Origin: Streptomyces sp. NRRL S-31
GTDB lineage: Bacteria > Actinomycetota > Actinomycetes > Streptomycetales > Streptomycetaceae
Direction of reading: 5' to 3'
DNA length: 48,881 nucleotides
NCBI RefSeq assembly: GCF_000718775.1
Contig: NZ_JOCB01000060.1
Span: 1-48,881 of the forward strand
This document shows positions 26,159 through 34,743 of the stretch, one piece after another. The notes below the pieces were generated by a model. The model saw only the letters and a program-made list of their open reading frames with translations. It was not told where the DNA came from and made no database searches. The position numbers and the translations under genes were made by a program. Numbering within the stretch: position 1 is the stretch's first letter; the number at the start of each line of letters is the position of its first letter.

Positions 26159-27139
26159 CTACCCCCGGTCGGTAGGCTCCTCCCCGGCCCCGCCCGCGTG
26201 GCTGTCGAGGAGTTCCCGCGCACGGCGTGCCAGGGCCCGCCGCACGGAGTCCGGCGCCAGCACCCGCAACGGCGTCGCCAGGCCGAGCAGATAGCGGGCG
26301 AGGCCGTCCGGGTCCGGGCCGCCGACCTCGACCAGGGTGGCGTCGGGTCCGTCCGCGCGGTGGGTGCCCACGGTCGGCGGGACGAGCCGCAGCGCCTCCT
26401 GGAGGGGGAGCGGGAGGCGGACGGTCGCGGACAGCGGGTAGGGGCCGTTCGCGGTGTTGTGCGAGACGAACCGGGCCGGGTCCGGCGGGTCGGTGATCTC
26501 CACCGGCTGCCCGGTGGGCACCAGCCGCTCGACCCGGTCGGCCCGGAACGTCCGCCACCCCCGGGCCACGTCCCGGGCGACGAAGTACCAGCGCCGGCCG
26601 GTGTGGACGAGCCGGTACGGATCGGCGTCCCGGACCGTGCTCCGCCCCTGCCCGTCGCGGTACGACAGCCGGACCCGCTCCCCGCGCCGGCAGGCCGCGG
26701 CCAACTCCAGCAGCATGCCCGGCCGGATCCGCGGCTCCTCGGGCCAGGGCAGCCGGACGAAGGTGTCGTCCCACTCCCCCAACCGCTCGGCGATCCGCGG
26801 CGGCAGCACCTGGCGCAGCTTCAGCAGCGCGGACAGCGCGGCCTGGTCCCCGCCGAGGGCCCCGCCGAGCGCCGCACCCCGCAGCCCCACGGCCACCGCC
26901 AGCGCCTCCTCGTCGTCCAGGATCAGCGGCGGCACGCGCGCCCCCGCACGGAGCCGGTAACCGCCCCAGGGACCGGCGTCGGAGTCGACGGTGTAGCCCA
27001 GCTCCCGCAGCCTGGCGACGTCCCGCCGCACGGTGCGGTCGGTGACGGCCATGCGCTCGGCCAGCTCTGCCGAGGTCCAGGAGGGCCGGGAGGCGAGCAG
27101 CGACAGCAGACGCAGCAGACGGGCGGACGCGCTGAGCAC
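26159..27139 (-). CDS. WYL-domain transcriptional regulator (DeoR-like HTH)
   Basis: 326 residues from GTG 27139 with GGAAGA upstream. N-terminal winged helix ARLLRLLSLLASRPSWTSAELAERM..TDRTVRRDVARLRELGY, then YRLRAGARVPPLILDDEEALAVAVGLR. The WYL ligand module is at about residues 180-240 (VRLSYRDGQGRSTVRDADPYRLVHTGRRWYFVARD) and a WCX-like C-terminus follows. It probably controls the divergent VOC gene; the palindrome at 27177-27190 lies between them. Confidence 0.92.
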   Translation of the reverse strand: MLSASARLLRLLSLLASRPSWTSAELAERMAVTDRTVRRDVARLRELGYTVDSDAGPWGGYRLRAGARVPPLILDDEEALAVAVGLRGAALGGALGGDQAALSALLKLRQVLPPRIAERLGEWDDTFVRLPWPEEPRIRPGMLLELAAACRRGERVRLSYRDGQGRSTVRDADPYRLVHTGRRWYFVARDVARGWRTFRADRVERLVPTGQPVEITDPPDPARFVSHNTANGPYPLSATVRLPLPLQEALRLVPPTVGTHRADGPDATLVEVGGPDPDGLARYLLGLATPLRVLAPDSVRRALARRARELLDSHAGGAGEEPTDRG

Positions 27140-27176
27140 GCGCGAAGTCTTCCACACCGGCCGGGCACAACCAGGA

Positions 27177-27205
27177 CCGGACCTGTCCGGATCACGTCCT
27201 ACGGT
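27177..27205 (+). promoter_or_regulatory. Operator-like repeat and leaderless promoter of the VOC gene
   Basis: CCGGACCTGTCCGG (27177-27190) is a 6-bp inverted repeat with 2-nt spacer. TACGGT (27200-27205) is a -10 box six bases before the ATG at 27212, implying leaderless translation. The palindrome covers the -35 to spacer region, as expected for repression by the adjacent WYL regulator. Confidence 0.6.
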
Positions 27206-27211
27206 CGCCCC

Positions 27212-27643
27212 ATGACCACGAAGAACACGACCACGGAGAACACGACCGCGGAGAACACCTCCGCTTCCGTTTCCGCGCCCGCGTTCCGCTACGTCGGCGT
27301 CACCCTCGACTGCGCCGACCCCGCGGACCTCGCCCGCTTCTACGCCGGGATGTTCGGCCTGGACGTCACCTACACCGGTGACGACTTCGTCTTCCTCGGC
27401 GGCGCGGACGGCACACCGGGCCTCGGCTTCAACCGCCTGGCCGACTACCGCCGCCCCACCTGGCCGGACCCCGCCCAGGAGAAGCAGGCCCACATCGAGG
27501 TGGGCGTGGACGACCTGGACACGGCCGAGGAGCACCTGCTGGAGCAGGGCGCCACCAAGCCGGAGACCCAGCCGCAGCCGCACCGCTGGCGGGTCCTGCT
27601 GGACCCGGCCGGGCATCCGTTCTGCATCACGACGCTGGCCTGA
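27212..27643 (+). CDS. VOC superfamily (glyoxalase/bleomycin-resistance-like) protein
   Basis: 143 residues. After a Thr/Asn-rich start (MTTKNTTTENTTAENTSASV) comes one VOC unit pair: FRYVGVTLDCADPADLARFYAGMFGLDVTY ... HIEVGVDDLDTAEEHLLEQGATK ... WRVLLDPAGHPFCITTLA. The second half carries typical metal/substrate positions (H of HIEVGV, E/H near DPAGHPFC). The N-terminal ACC/ACG-AAC repeats look like replication slippage. Substrate unknown. Confidence 0.88.
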   Translation: MTTKNTTTENTTAENTSASVSAPAFRYVGVTLDCADPADLARFYAGMFGLDVTYTGDDFVFLGGADGTPGLGFNRLADYRRPTWPDPAQEKQAHIEVGVDDLDTAEEHLLEQGATKPETQPQPHRWRVLLDPAGHPFCITTLA

Positions 27644-27713
27644 GCCCCGAGCCGGTCCGCCGGGAAAGCGGAGGTCAACGACGTTGTCAGTGGCCGCCGT
27701 TACAGTCGGCGGC

Positions 27714-28544
27714 ATGGCGACTCTTCCCAACCCGCTGCCCCGGCTGGCCACCGACCCCAGTGGACGTTCCCTGGGGCTGCGACTGCCGCCCGGCAGGCTG
27801 GTGACCGAGACGGACGACGGACCCTGGCACGAACCCCTGCTGTGGCACGCGGAGAAGCCCTCCGCGCCCGGGACCTGGAAGGCCCTCGGCGCACCGGCGG
27901 CCCGCACGGGGCTGCTGCCGGTGCTGGTGGACCTGGCCGGCTGCCCGGCCGGCCCGGAGGACTGGGTGCTGCTGCCCGGCGAGGCGTCGTACCCGGGGGA
28001 CCACGACGCCGAGGAGGTCCTCGCGGAGTACTGGGCGGAGGAGACCGACGGGCAGCCCGGCGGTGAGACCGAGACCGAGCCGTTCGGGGTCGAATGGCCG
28101 GGGCTCGCGCCCGCCGGGACCCTGGCCGCCGGCCCGGAGACCCGGGCCGCGCAGGTCGCCGACGCCCTCCACCACGACCGGGAGACCTGGGCCGAGTGGC
28201 TGGAGGAACCGCACCTGGCACTGGTCCCCGCCCGCCGCTCCGCCGACATACCGGCGGCGATCGGCTGGAGCGGCCCGCTGGACTACGAGGCCGACGTGGC
28301 CAGGGTCAGCGCGGTGCTGCGGTCCTGGGAGGACCGGTTCGGCGCCCGGGTCGTGGGGCTGGGCCCGGACACGCTGGTCGTCTCCGTCGCGGCGCCGCCC
28401 GGCAGCGCCGACGCCGCCGAGCTGCTGGCCGCCGAGCACTACGCCCTGTGCCCGGACGCCGTCGCCCGGAGCGGGCCGGGAAGCGTCCGGGCGTACGCCA
28501 AGGAGCTGGTCGGTGCCACCAGTTGGACCTTCTGGTGGGACTGA
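27714..28544 (+). CDS. DUF4253 domain protein
   Basis: 276 residues, ATG 27714 seven bases after the -10-like TACAGT (27701-27706), so probably leaderless. Conserved features: PVLVDLAGCPAGPEDWVLLPGEASYPGDHDAEEVLAEYW in the N-half, and the C-terminal DUF4253 segment YEADVARVSAVLRSWEDRFGARVVGLGPDTLVVSVA...AEHYALCPDAV...YAKELVGATSWTFWWD. Cytosolic, no catalytic signature. Function unknown; common in Streptomyces. Confidence 0.85.
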   Translation: MATLPNPLPRLATDPSGRSLGLRLPPGRLVTETDDGPWHEPLLWHAEKPSAPGTWKALGAPAARTGLLPVLVDLAGCPAGPEDWVLLPGEASYPGDHDAEEVLAEYWAEETDGQPGGETETEPFGVEWPGLAPAGTLAAGPETRAAQVADALHHDRETWAEWLEEPHLALVPARRSADIPAAIGWSGPLDYEADVARVSAVLRSWEDRFGARVVGLGPDTLVVSVAAPPGSADAAELLAAEHYALCPDAVARSGPGSVRAYAKELVGATSWTFWWD

Positions 28545-28566
28545 CGGCCGGCGGGCCCGGGCGGGC

Positions 28567-29949
28567 TCAGCCGGTCTCCGACGCGGGCTTCCACTTCGCG
28601 CCGCCGAGCGGGAAGGCGTACGCCGGCCGTCCGTTGTTGCCGCTGGTGCGGAACGGGCGCCCGGCGTCGTCGATCAGCAGCGTGCCGTGCCGGCTCCCGC
28701 TGGACCAGGTCAGCTCCAGGTACCAGCTCACGTCGTACGCCGACGCGTCCGCCGTGATGTAGAAGACCTCGGGATCGGACTGGCTCACCTTGAACGGGAA
28801 GTCCGCGCTCCCGGCCGCGGGTACGGGCGCGGGGCGCATCGCGTCCAGGGCGACCGAGAAGGACCGGCTCGGCACACCGCCGCCGCAGCCGACGCCCGGG
28901 TAGCCCATGGCGTAGTCGTTCCAGGCGAGCGGGGACCGCTTGCCCGCCATGCGCACCGAGAGCCGCTCCAGGACGACGGTCTCCTTGCCGGTGCCCTGCA
29001 CGGTGAAGGTGACGAACTGCTCCCCCGCCGACACCGCCTGGTGCACCGCCACCCAGGCGGGCGCGTCCTGCTCCAGCGGCGGCGGGGCGACGCCGGTCGG
29101 CGGCCGGTCGATCAGGTAGTGCTGGGAGCAGGGGTCCACCCAGGAGTAGGGGCGGGTCGTGACCGTGAGGGGCGGGGCGGTGGACGCCCGCCCGGTCGCG
29201 GAGGCGGCCGGCTCGCCGGTGCCGCCCGCGGCGGCGTCGGGGGTCTTGGCGGGGGGCGAGGCCGAGCGGGTGGCGGACCGGTGCGGTGCCGGGCTGCCGG
29301 ACGTCGGCGTGGACGGCATGCGGTGCGGTGCGGCGGTCCGGGAGGCGTCCGAGGTCGCCACGGCCGCCGGGGCCGCCTTGCCGTCCTGTTCCCCGTCCCC
29401 GGAGGACAGGTTCAGGGCGACCGCGACGCCGCCGAGCAGCGCGGTGACGGTGAGGGCGGCGAGGAGGGCGGTACGGCGCCGCCGCCCCACCCCGGCCGAC
29501 GGCTTCGCCTCCGACTCCGGCTCCGACTTCGGCTCCAGCACCGGCACCGGGTCCGGGTCCGGGTCCGGGTGTGAGCCGCCCACGGACACCGGCTCCGGCT
29601 GTGACACCGGCTTCGGCTCCTCCCGCGGCGCCGCCCCCGGTTCCGGCGGCGCCACCGCGGCGGCCACCGCCCCCGCCTCCCGCTCCGGCCCCTTCCGCCC
29701 CCGCACCGCGTCGGCCAGGACCCACCGCCGGTGCAGTTCCACCAGCTCCACGGGCGTGGCCTTGCAGAGGCGGGCCAGCCGCTCCACGGGCGCGTAGTCG
29801 GCCGGTACGGCGTCCCCGTTGCAGTAGCGGTGGAGTGTCGACGTACTCATGTGGAGCCGTTTGGCGAGCGCGCCGTAGCTGTGTCCGGAGCGGTTCTTCA
29901 ACTCCCTCAGCAGCTCGGCGAAACCGCTCTCGGGCATGCCCTCCGCCAC
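28567..29949 (-). CDS. Membrane-anchored XRE helix-turn-helix protein with extracytoplasmic domain
   Basis: 460 residues from GTG 29949 (GGAGG upstream). The cytosolic XRE domain occupies about residues 9-75 (FAELLRELKNRSGHSYGALAKRLHMSTSTLHRYCNG). A Pro/Glu-rich linker includes (PD)n at about 128-134. One transmembrane helix, about 160-180, follows RRRRT and orients the C-terminus outside. A Ser/Thr/Pro stalk leads to a ~190-residue beta-rich domain starting near YSWVDPCSQHYLIDRPP, with further cysteines in GVGCGGG. The design resembles transmembrane one-component regulators. Divergent from a lipoprotein gene that may be its target or partner. Confidence 0.85.
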   Translation of the reverse strand: MAEGMPESGFAELLRELKNRSGHSYGALAKRLHMSTSTLHRYCNGDAVPADYAPVERLARLCKATPVELVELHRRWVLADAVRGRKGPEREAGAVAAAVAPPEPGAAPREEPKPVSQPEPVSVGGSHPDPDPDPVPVLEPKSEPESEAKPSAGVGRRRRTALLAALTVTALLGGVAVALNLSSGDGEQDGKAAPAAVATSDASRTAAPHRMPSTPTSGSPAPHRSATRSASPPAKTPDAAAGGTGEPAASATGRASTAPPLTVTTRPYSWVDPCSQHYLIDRPPTGVAPPPLEQDAPAWVAVHQAVSAGEQFVTFTVQGTGKETVVLERLSVRMAGKRSPLAWNDYAMGYPGVGCGGGVPSRSFSVALDAMRPAPVPAAGSADFPFKVSQSDPEVFYITADASAYDVSWYLELTWSSGSRHGTLLIDDAGRPFRTSGNNGRPAYAFPLGGAKWKPASETG

Positions 29950-30133
29950 CGTTCCTCCGTCCCCCTCGTCCCACCCCGGCATTCCAAGGAAGGGTCGTTT
30001 CCCCAGGTCAAAGCCGATATGGGCATTCCAGCGTCCCGGATCGCCGGCATGCGCTGGCCACCGGGACGGGCCCGCCCACAGGCTGTTGGTCATCCAAGCA
30101 CGACAACCGGCCCAGCCCGAAAGAGGACTTGCC

Positions 30134-30877
30134 ATGCGTATGCGCCACATTCGTCTGCTCGCCGCCACCGGCACCGCCGTCGCCGCCCTGGCGCTCACGG
30201 CGTGCGACAACGGGACGGGCACCGAGGACGAGGGCGCCTCCCGGCCGACGGCGACGGAGACGAGCGGGACGGGGGCGGGCGCGTCCGGGACCCCCACGGG
30301 GACCGCCGCCCCGGACGACACGACCGGTGCCGGGACCGGGAACGACACCGCCGACAAGACGGCGGACGGAGCGCCCACGGCCGGTACCCACACGCCCGGC
30401 ACCCGGCCCACCGCCTCCGCGAGCGGCCAGGACACCGGCACCGGCCGTTCGACGGTGCTGTGCAACGGCGCGAACACCACCGTCACCGCCCAGCCGCTCA
30501 CCCGGCCGCTGAACCACCTGCTGCTCACGGTGAGGAACACCGGGGGCAAGACCTGCGAGCTGCCCTACCACCCCGTCCTGCGCTTCGACCAGATGCAGTG
30601 GGTGCCGCAGGCCGACGAGGACACCCGGCCGCAGGCCGTGGTCTCCCTGGCCCCGGGCGAGTCGGGGTACGCGGGCGTGCTGCTGTCGGCCGCCGACGGC
30701 GGCGGCACCGGCGGCAGGACCGCCCGGAAGCTGACCGTGGCCTTCCAGGGACTCACCCCGAACAGCAGCGGCGGACCCTCCGCGACCCCGGCGCTGCCCG
30801 CCAAGGGCGTCTTCTACGACAGCGCGCTGAAGGTGACGTACTGGCAGCAGGACCTGGACGCCATCAGCAGCTGGTGA
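30134..30877 (+). CDS. DUF4232-type lipoprotein
   Basis: 247 residues, ATG 30134 with AGAGGA upstream. Signal peptide II with lipobox LTAC (Cys24), then an 85-residue Thr/Gly/Ala-rich linker. A DUF4232 beta-sandwich follows: VLCNGANTTVTAQPLTRPLNHLLLTVRNTGGKTCELPYHPVLRF, with a Cys pair likely disulfide-bonded, ending ALPAKGVFYDSALKVTYW. Extracytoplasmic. The neighbouring divergent XRE-TM protein also has an exported beta domain with the DPC...C pattern, suggesting joint function. Confidence 0.88.
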   Translation: MRMRHIRLLAATGTAVAALALTACDNGTGTEDEGASRPTATETSGTGAGASGTPTGTAAPDDTTGAGTGNDTADKTADGAPTAGTHTPGTRPTASASGQDTGTGRSTVLCNGANTTVTAQPLTRPLNHLLLTVRNTGGKTCELPYHPVLRFDQMQWVPQADEDTRPQAVVSLAPGESGYAGVLLSAADGGGTGGRTARKLTVAFQGLTPNSSGGPSATPALPAKGVFYDSALKVTYWQQDLDAISSW

Positions 30878-30882
30878 ACCGG

Positions 30883-31875
30883 CTAGCGGAGCTTCCGGGC
30901 CGCCTCGGTGGCCCAGTAGGTGAGGATGTTCCGCGCCCCGGCCCGCTTGATGCCGGTGAGGGTCTCGAGGATCGCCTGGTCCCGGTCGATCCAGCCCTTC
31001 TCGGCGGCGGCCTCGACCATCGCGTACTCGCCGGAGATCTGGTAGGCGGCCACCGGCACGTCCACCGCGTCCGCGACCCGGGCGAGGATGTCGAGGTAGG
31101 GGCCGGCCGGCTTGACCATGACCATGTCGGCACCCTCGGCGAGGTCCAGCTCCAGCTCCCGCAGGGACTCGCGCCAGTTGGCGGGATCCTGCTGGTACGT
31201 CTTGCGGTCGCCCTTGAGGGAGGAGGCGACGGCCTCGCGGAAGGGGCCGAAGAAGGCGGAGGAGTACTTGACGGTGTAGGCGAGGATCGCGACGTCCTCC
31301 CGGCCGATCTGGTCGAGCGCGTCGCGGATGACGCCGATCTGGCCGTCCATCATGCCGCTCGGACCGACGACGTGGGCGCCGGCGTCGGCCTGCACCTGCG
31401 CCATCTCGGCGTACCGCTCCAGGGTGGCGTCGTTGTCGACGCGGCCCTCGGCGTCCAGCACACCGCAGTGCCCGTGGTCGGTGAACTCGTCCAGGCACAG
31501 GTCGGACATGACGAGCAGGTCGTCGCCGACCTCGGCGCGGACGTCCCGCAGGGCGACCTGGAGGATCCCGTCCGGGTCGGTGCCGGCAGTGCCCTGGGCG
31601 TCCTTCTTCCCGTCCTCCGGCACGCCGAACAGCATGATCCCGGAGACCCCGGCCTCCACGGCCTCCAGCGCGGCCTTCTTCAGGCTGTCCCGGGTGTGCT
31701 GCACGACCCCGGGCATCGCCCCGATCGGCACCGGCTCACTGACGCCCTCCCGGACGAACGCCGGAAGGATGAAGTCGGCGGGGTGCAGCCGGGTCTCGGC
31801 GACCATGCGGCGCATGACGGGGGTGGTGCGCAGCCGTCGAGGACGCGTACCGGGAAAGGATCCGTACTTCGACAT
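30883..31875 (-). CDS. hemB: Delta-aminolevulinic acid dehydratase (porphobilinogen synthase)
   Basis: 330 residues. Condenses two 5-aminolevulinate molecules to porphobilinogen. Schiff-base lysines Lys203 (YTVKYSSAF) and Lys255 (MVKPAGPY) are present. The metal site reads [12 protein letters not shown]: the Cys-x-Cys...Cys of zinc enzymes is here Cys127-x-Asp129...Cys137, a mixed form, so metal preference is not obvious. TAGCGT ends seven bases before the ATG and GAGGG is too close, so translation may be leaderless. Separated from hemD by a strong hairpin, so it has its own promoter. Confidence 0.96.
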   Translation of the reverse strand: MSKYGSFPGTRPRRLRTTPVMRRMVAETRLHPADFILPAFVREGVSEPVPIGAMPGVVQHTRDSLKKAALEAVEAGVSGIMLFGVPEDGKKDAQGTAGTDPDGILQVALRDVRAEVGDDLLVMSDLCLDEFTDHGHCGVLDAEGRVDNDATLERYAEMAQVQADAGAHVVGPSGMMDGQIGVIRDALDQIGREDVAILAYTVKYSSAFFGPFREAVASSLKGDRKTYQQDPANWRESLRELELDLAEGADMVMVKPAGPYLDILARVADAVDVPVAAYQISGEYAMVEAAAEKGWIDRDQAILETLTGIKRAGARNILTYWATEAARKLR

Positions 31876-31980
31876 GCCCTCTACGCTACGCCCGCCCGGC
31901 CCGCGCCTTTGCCGACGCGGTGTCGGACCGCCGGGCCGCCGTCCCGGGCCCCGGCGCCGCGAAGCGGCGCGGCCCACCCA

Positions 31981-32019
31981 CCCCCTGTCCGGCCGTCCGG
32001 AAGACGGCCCGGCAGGGGG
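31981..32019 (-). terminator. Terminator after the rex-hemACD operon
   Basis: A 17-bp stem (31981-31997 with 32003-32019) with one G-T wobble and one mismatch around loop CGGAA, lying just past the hemD stop. A second small hairpin, GCGCCGC-GAA-GCGGCGC, is at 31954-31970. Confidence 0.7.
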
Positions 32020-32059
32020 CGGGCGGGCCGCGGGCCCAGGGGTCGGCGCCCCCGGTGCC

Positions 32060-33772
32060 TCAGGTCGTCGAGCGGCGCCGGCGCGCCCCCGGACGGCGTT
32101 CGCTCGGCCGGGTCACCGGGTCGCCGGCCTCCAGCGCCGCCGTCCTGCGCTTCGTGCCGAACTCGGCCAGCGCCTCCGCCAGCCGGTGCACGGACGGCTC
32201 CGGAGCCATCACGTCCACCCGCAGTCCGTGCTCCTCGGCGGTCTTCGCCGTGGCCGGGCCGATGCACGCGATCACCGTGACGTTGTGCGGCTTGCCCGCG
32301 ATGCCGACCAGGTTGCGGACCGTGGAGGACGAGGTGAACAGGACCGCGTCGAAGCCGCCGCCCTTGATCGCCTCCCGGGTCTCGGCCGGCGGCGGCGAGG
32401 CGCGCACCGTCCGGTAGGCGGTCACGTCGTCCACCTCCCAGCCCAGCTCGATCAGACCGGCCACCAGGGTCTCGGTGGCGATGTCGGCACGCGGCAGGAA
32501 GACGCGGTCGATCGGGTCGAACACCGGGTCGTACGGCGGCCAGTCCTCCAGCAGGCCCGCGGCGGACTGCTCCCCGCTGGGCACCAGGTCCGGCTTCACG
32601 CCGAAGGCGACCAGCGCGCGGGCCGTCTGCTCGCCCACCGCGGCCACCTTGATGCCCGCGAAGGCACGGGCGTCCAGACCGTACTCCTCGAACTTCTCAC
32701 GGACGGCCTTGACCGCGTTGACCGACGTGAAGGCGATCCACTCGTAGCGGCCGGTGACCAGCCCCTTGACCGCGCGCTCCATCTGCTGCGGGGTGCGCGG
32801 GGGCTCCACCGCGATCGTCGGCACCTCGTGCGGCACCGCGCCGTAGGACCGCAGCTGGTCGGAGAGCGACGCCGCCTGCTCCTTCGTCCGCGGCACGAGC
32901 ACCTTCCAGCCGAACAGCGGCTTGGACTCGAACCACGACAGCTGGTCGCGCCGGGAGGCGGCGGAACGCTCACCGACCACGGCTATCACCGGCCGGCCGC
33001 CGTCCGGGGACGGCAGCACCTTCGCCTGCTTCAGCGTCTGCGCGATGGTGCCGAGCGTCGCCGACCAGGTGCGCTGGCGGGTCGTCGTACCGGCGACCGT
33101 CACCGTCAGCGGGGTGTCCGGCTTGCGGCCCGCCGAGACCAGCTCGGCCGCGGCGAGGGCCACGGCGTCCAGGGTCGTCGACACGACGACCGTGCAGTCC
33201 GAGGCGCCGACCTCCGTCCAGCAGCGGTCGGAGGCGGTACGGGCGTCCACGAACCGGACGTCCGCGCCGTCGGCGTCCCGCAGCGGCACACCGGCGTACG
33301 CGGGCACGCCGACCGCCGCCGCGACACCGGGGACGACCTCGAAGGGCACCCCGGCGGCGGCACAGGCGAGCATCTCCTCGGCCGCGCACGTGTCCAGTCC
33401 CGGGTCCCCCGACACCGCACGGACGACCCGCCTGCCGCCCCGCGCGGCCTCCATGACAAGATGAGCGGCATCCCGGGCAGCGGCCGGGACGGCGACCGGT
33501 GTTGACGTGCCGTCAACGACCGTCAGCTGGGGCGTGCCCGTGCCCGGCGGCGAGACCGAGGAGGGATCGGCGTCCGTCTGCACGACGGAGACGCCCTGTC
33601 GGGCGTGCGTCCGGACCACGTCGAGCACCTCGTGCTCGGCGACCAGGACGTCCGCGTTCGACAGCGCCTCCACGGCGCGCAGAGTCAGCAGTCCCGGATC
33701 CCCGGGTCCGGCACCGAGGAAGGTGACGTGCCCGTGTTCCGGACCGGCGGCAGGAAGGGTGGTGGGGCTCAA
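32060..33772 (-). CDS. hemD: Fused uroporphyrinogen-III C-methyltransferase / uroporphyrinogen-III synthase
   Basis: 570 residues from TTG 33772, which has GGGGGAG eight bases upstream and overlaps the hemC TGA (TTGA). The N-terminal half is a SUMT-like methyltransferase ([51 protein letters not shown]). The C-terminal half, from about residue 310 ([22 protein letters not shown]), is HemD ([44 protein letters not shown]). It closes uroporphyrinogen III and may start the siroheme/corrinoid branch. The actinobacterial fusion is known. The Arg-rich tail is variable. Confidence 0.95.
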   Translation of the reverse strand: MSPTTLPAAGPEHGHVTFLGAGPGDPGLLTLRAVEALSNADVLVAEHEVLDVVRTHARQGVSVVQTDADPSSVSPPGTGTPQLTVVDGTSTPVAVPAAARDAAHLVMEAARGGRRVVRAVSGDPGLDTCAAEEMLACAAAGVPFEVVPGVAAAVGVPAYAGVPLRDADGADVRFVDARTASDRCWTEVGASDCTVVVSTTLDAVALAAAELVSAGRKPDTPLTVTVAGTTTRQRTWSATLGTIAQTLKQAKVLPSPDGGRPVIAVVGERSAASRRDQLSWFESKPLFGWKVLVPRTKEQAASLSDQLRSYGAVPHEVPTIAVEPPRTPQQMERAVKGLVTGRYEWIAFTSVNAVKAVREKFEEYGLDARAFAGIKVAAVGEQTARALVAFGVKPDLVPSGEQSAAGLLEDWPPYDPVFDPIDRVFLPRADIATETLVAGLIELGWEVDDVTAYRTVRASPPPAETREAIKGGGFDAVLFTSSSTVRNLVGIAGKPHNVTVIACIGPATAKTAEEHGLRVDVMAPEPSVHRLAEALAEFGTKRRTAALEAGDPVTRPSERRPGARRRRSTT

Positions 33773-34743
33773 TGTGCTCGCTCCCCCATCAGACCGGTCG
33801 CGCCCTGGGCGAGCATCTCGGTGGCGAGTTCGCGCCCGAGTGCCGTCGCCCGGTCGTGCGTCTGGGGCACGGGACCAGTGGTGGACAGCTGCACCATGCG
33901 GGTGCCGTCGGTCGTGCCGACGACGCCGCGCAGGCGCATTTCCTTGACAATCTGCCCGTCGGCCAGAAGGTCGGCCAGCGCGCCCACAGGGGCGGAGCAG
34001 CCGGCCTCCAGGGCGGCGAGCAGTGATCGTTCGGCGGTGACGGCGACCCGGGTGAACGGGTCGTCGAGCTCGCCGAGCGCCGCGATCAGGTCCGCGCGGT
34101 CCGCGGCACACTCGATCGCCAGGGCCCCCTGGCCGGGGGCGGGCAGAACCGTGTCGACCGACAGGAAGTCGGTCACCTCGTCGATGCGGCCGAGCCGGTT
34201 GAGTCCGGCGGCGGCCAGCACGACGGCATCTAGCTCGCCGTCGCGCACGTACCCGATGCGCGTGTCGACGTTGCCGCGGATCGGGACGGTCTCGATGTCC
34301 AGGCCGTGGGCGCGGGCGTACGCGTTCAGCTGCGCCATGCGGCGCGGCGAGCCGGTGCCGACGCGGGCGGTCCCCTTCGCGGACGACGCGGCCAGGTCGG
34401 TGAGCTTCAGGGCGTCCCGGGCGATGATCACGTCCCGCGGGTCCTCGCGCACCGGTACGGCGGCCAGCACCAGCTCCTCGGGCTGCGCGGTCGGCAGGTC
34501 CTTCAGCGAGTGAACCGCGAAGTCGACCTCGCCCCGCACCAGCGCGTCGCGCAGCGCCGTGACGAACACGCCGGTGCCGCCGATCCGCGCGAGGTGCTCG
34601 CGGGAGGTGTCGCCGTACGTGGTGATCTCGACCAGCTCGACGGGCCGCCCGGTGACCTGCCGGACGGCCTCCGCCACCTGGCCGGACTGGGCCATGGCGA
34701 GCTTGCTCCGCCTGGTCCCGAGCCGCAGTGCCTTCTCACTCAT
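33769..34743 (-). CDS. hemC: Hydroxymethylbilane synthase (porphobilinogen deaminase)
   Basis: 324 residues. RLGTRRSKLAMAQS at the N-terminus, HSLKDLP with catalytic Asp82, SPRR at 132-135, and Cys249 in EAGCSAPVGA for the dipyrromethane cofactor. Builds the linear tetrapyrrole from four porphobilinogens. Its ATG overlaps the end of hemA by eight bases and its stop overlaps the hemD TTG, so the operon is fully coupled. Confidence 0.97.
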   Translation of the reverse strand: MSEKALRLGTRRSKLAMAQSGQVAEAVRQVTGRPVELVEITTYGDTSREHLARIGGTGVFVTALRDALVRGEVDFAVHSLKDLPTAQPEELVLAAVPVREDPRDVIIARDALKLTDLAASSAKGTARVGTGSPRRMAQLNAYARAHGLDIETVPIRGNVDTRIGYVRDGELDAVVLAAAGLNRLGRIDEVTDFLSVDTVLPAPGQGALAIECAADRADLIAALGELDDPFTRVAVTAERSLLAALEAGCSAPVGALADLLADGQIVKEMRLRGVVGTTDGTRMVQLSTTGPVPQTHDRATALGRELATEMLAQGATGLMGERAH

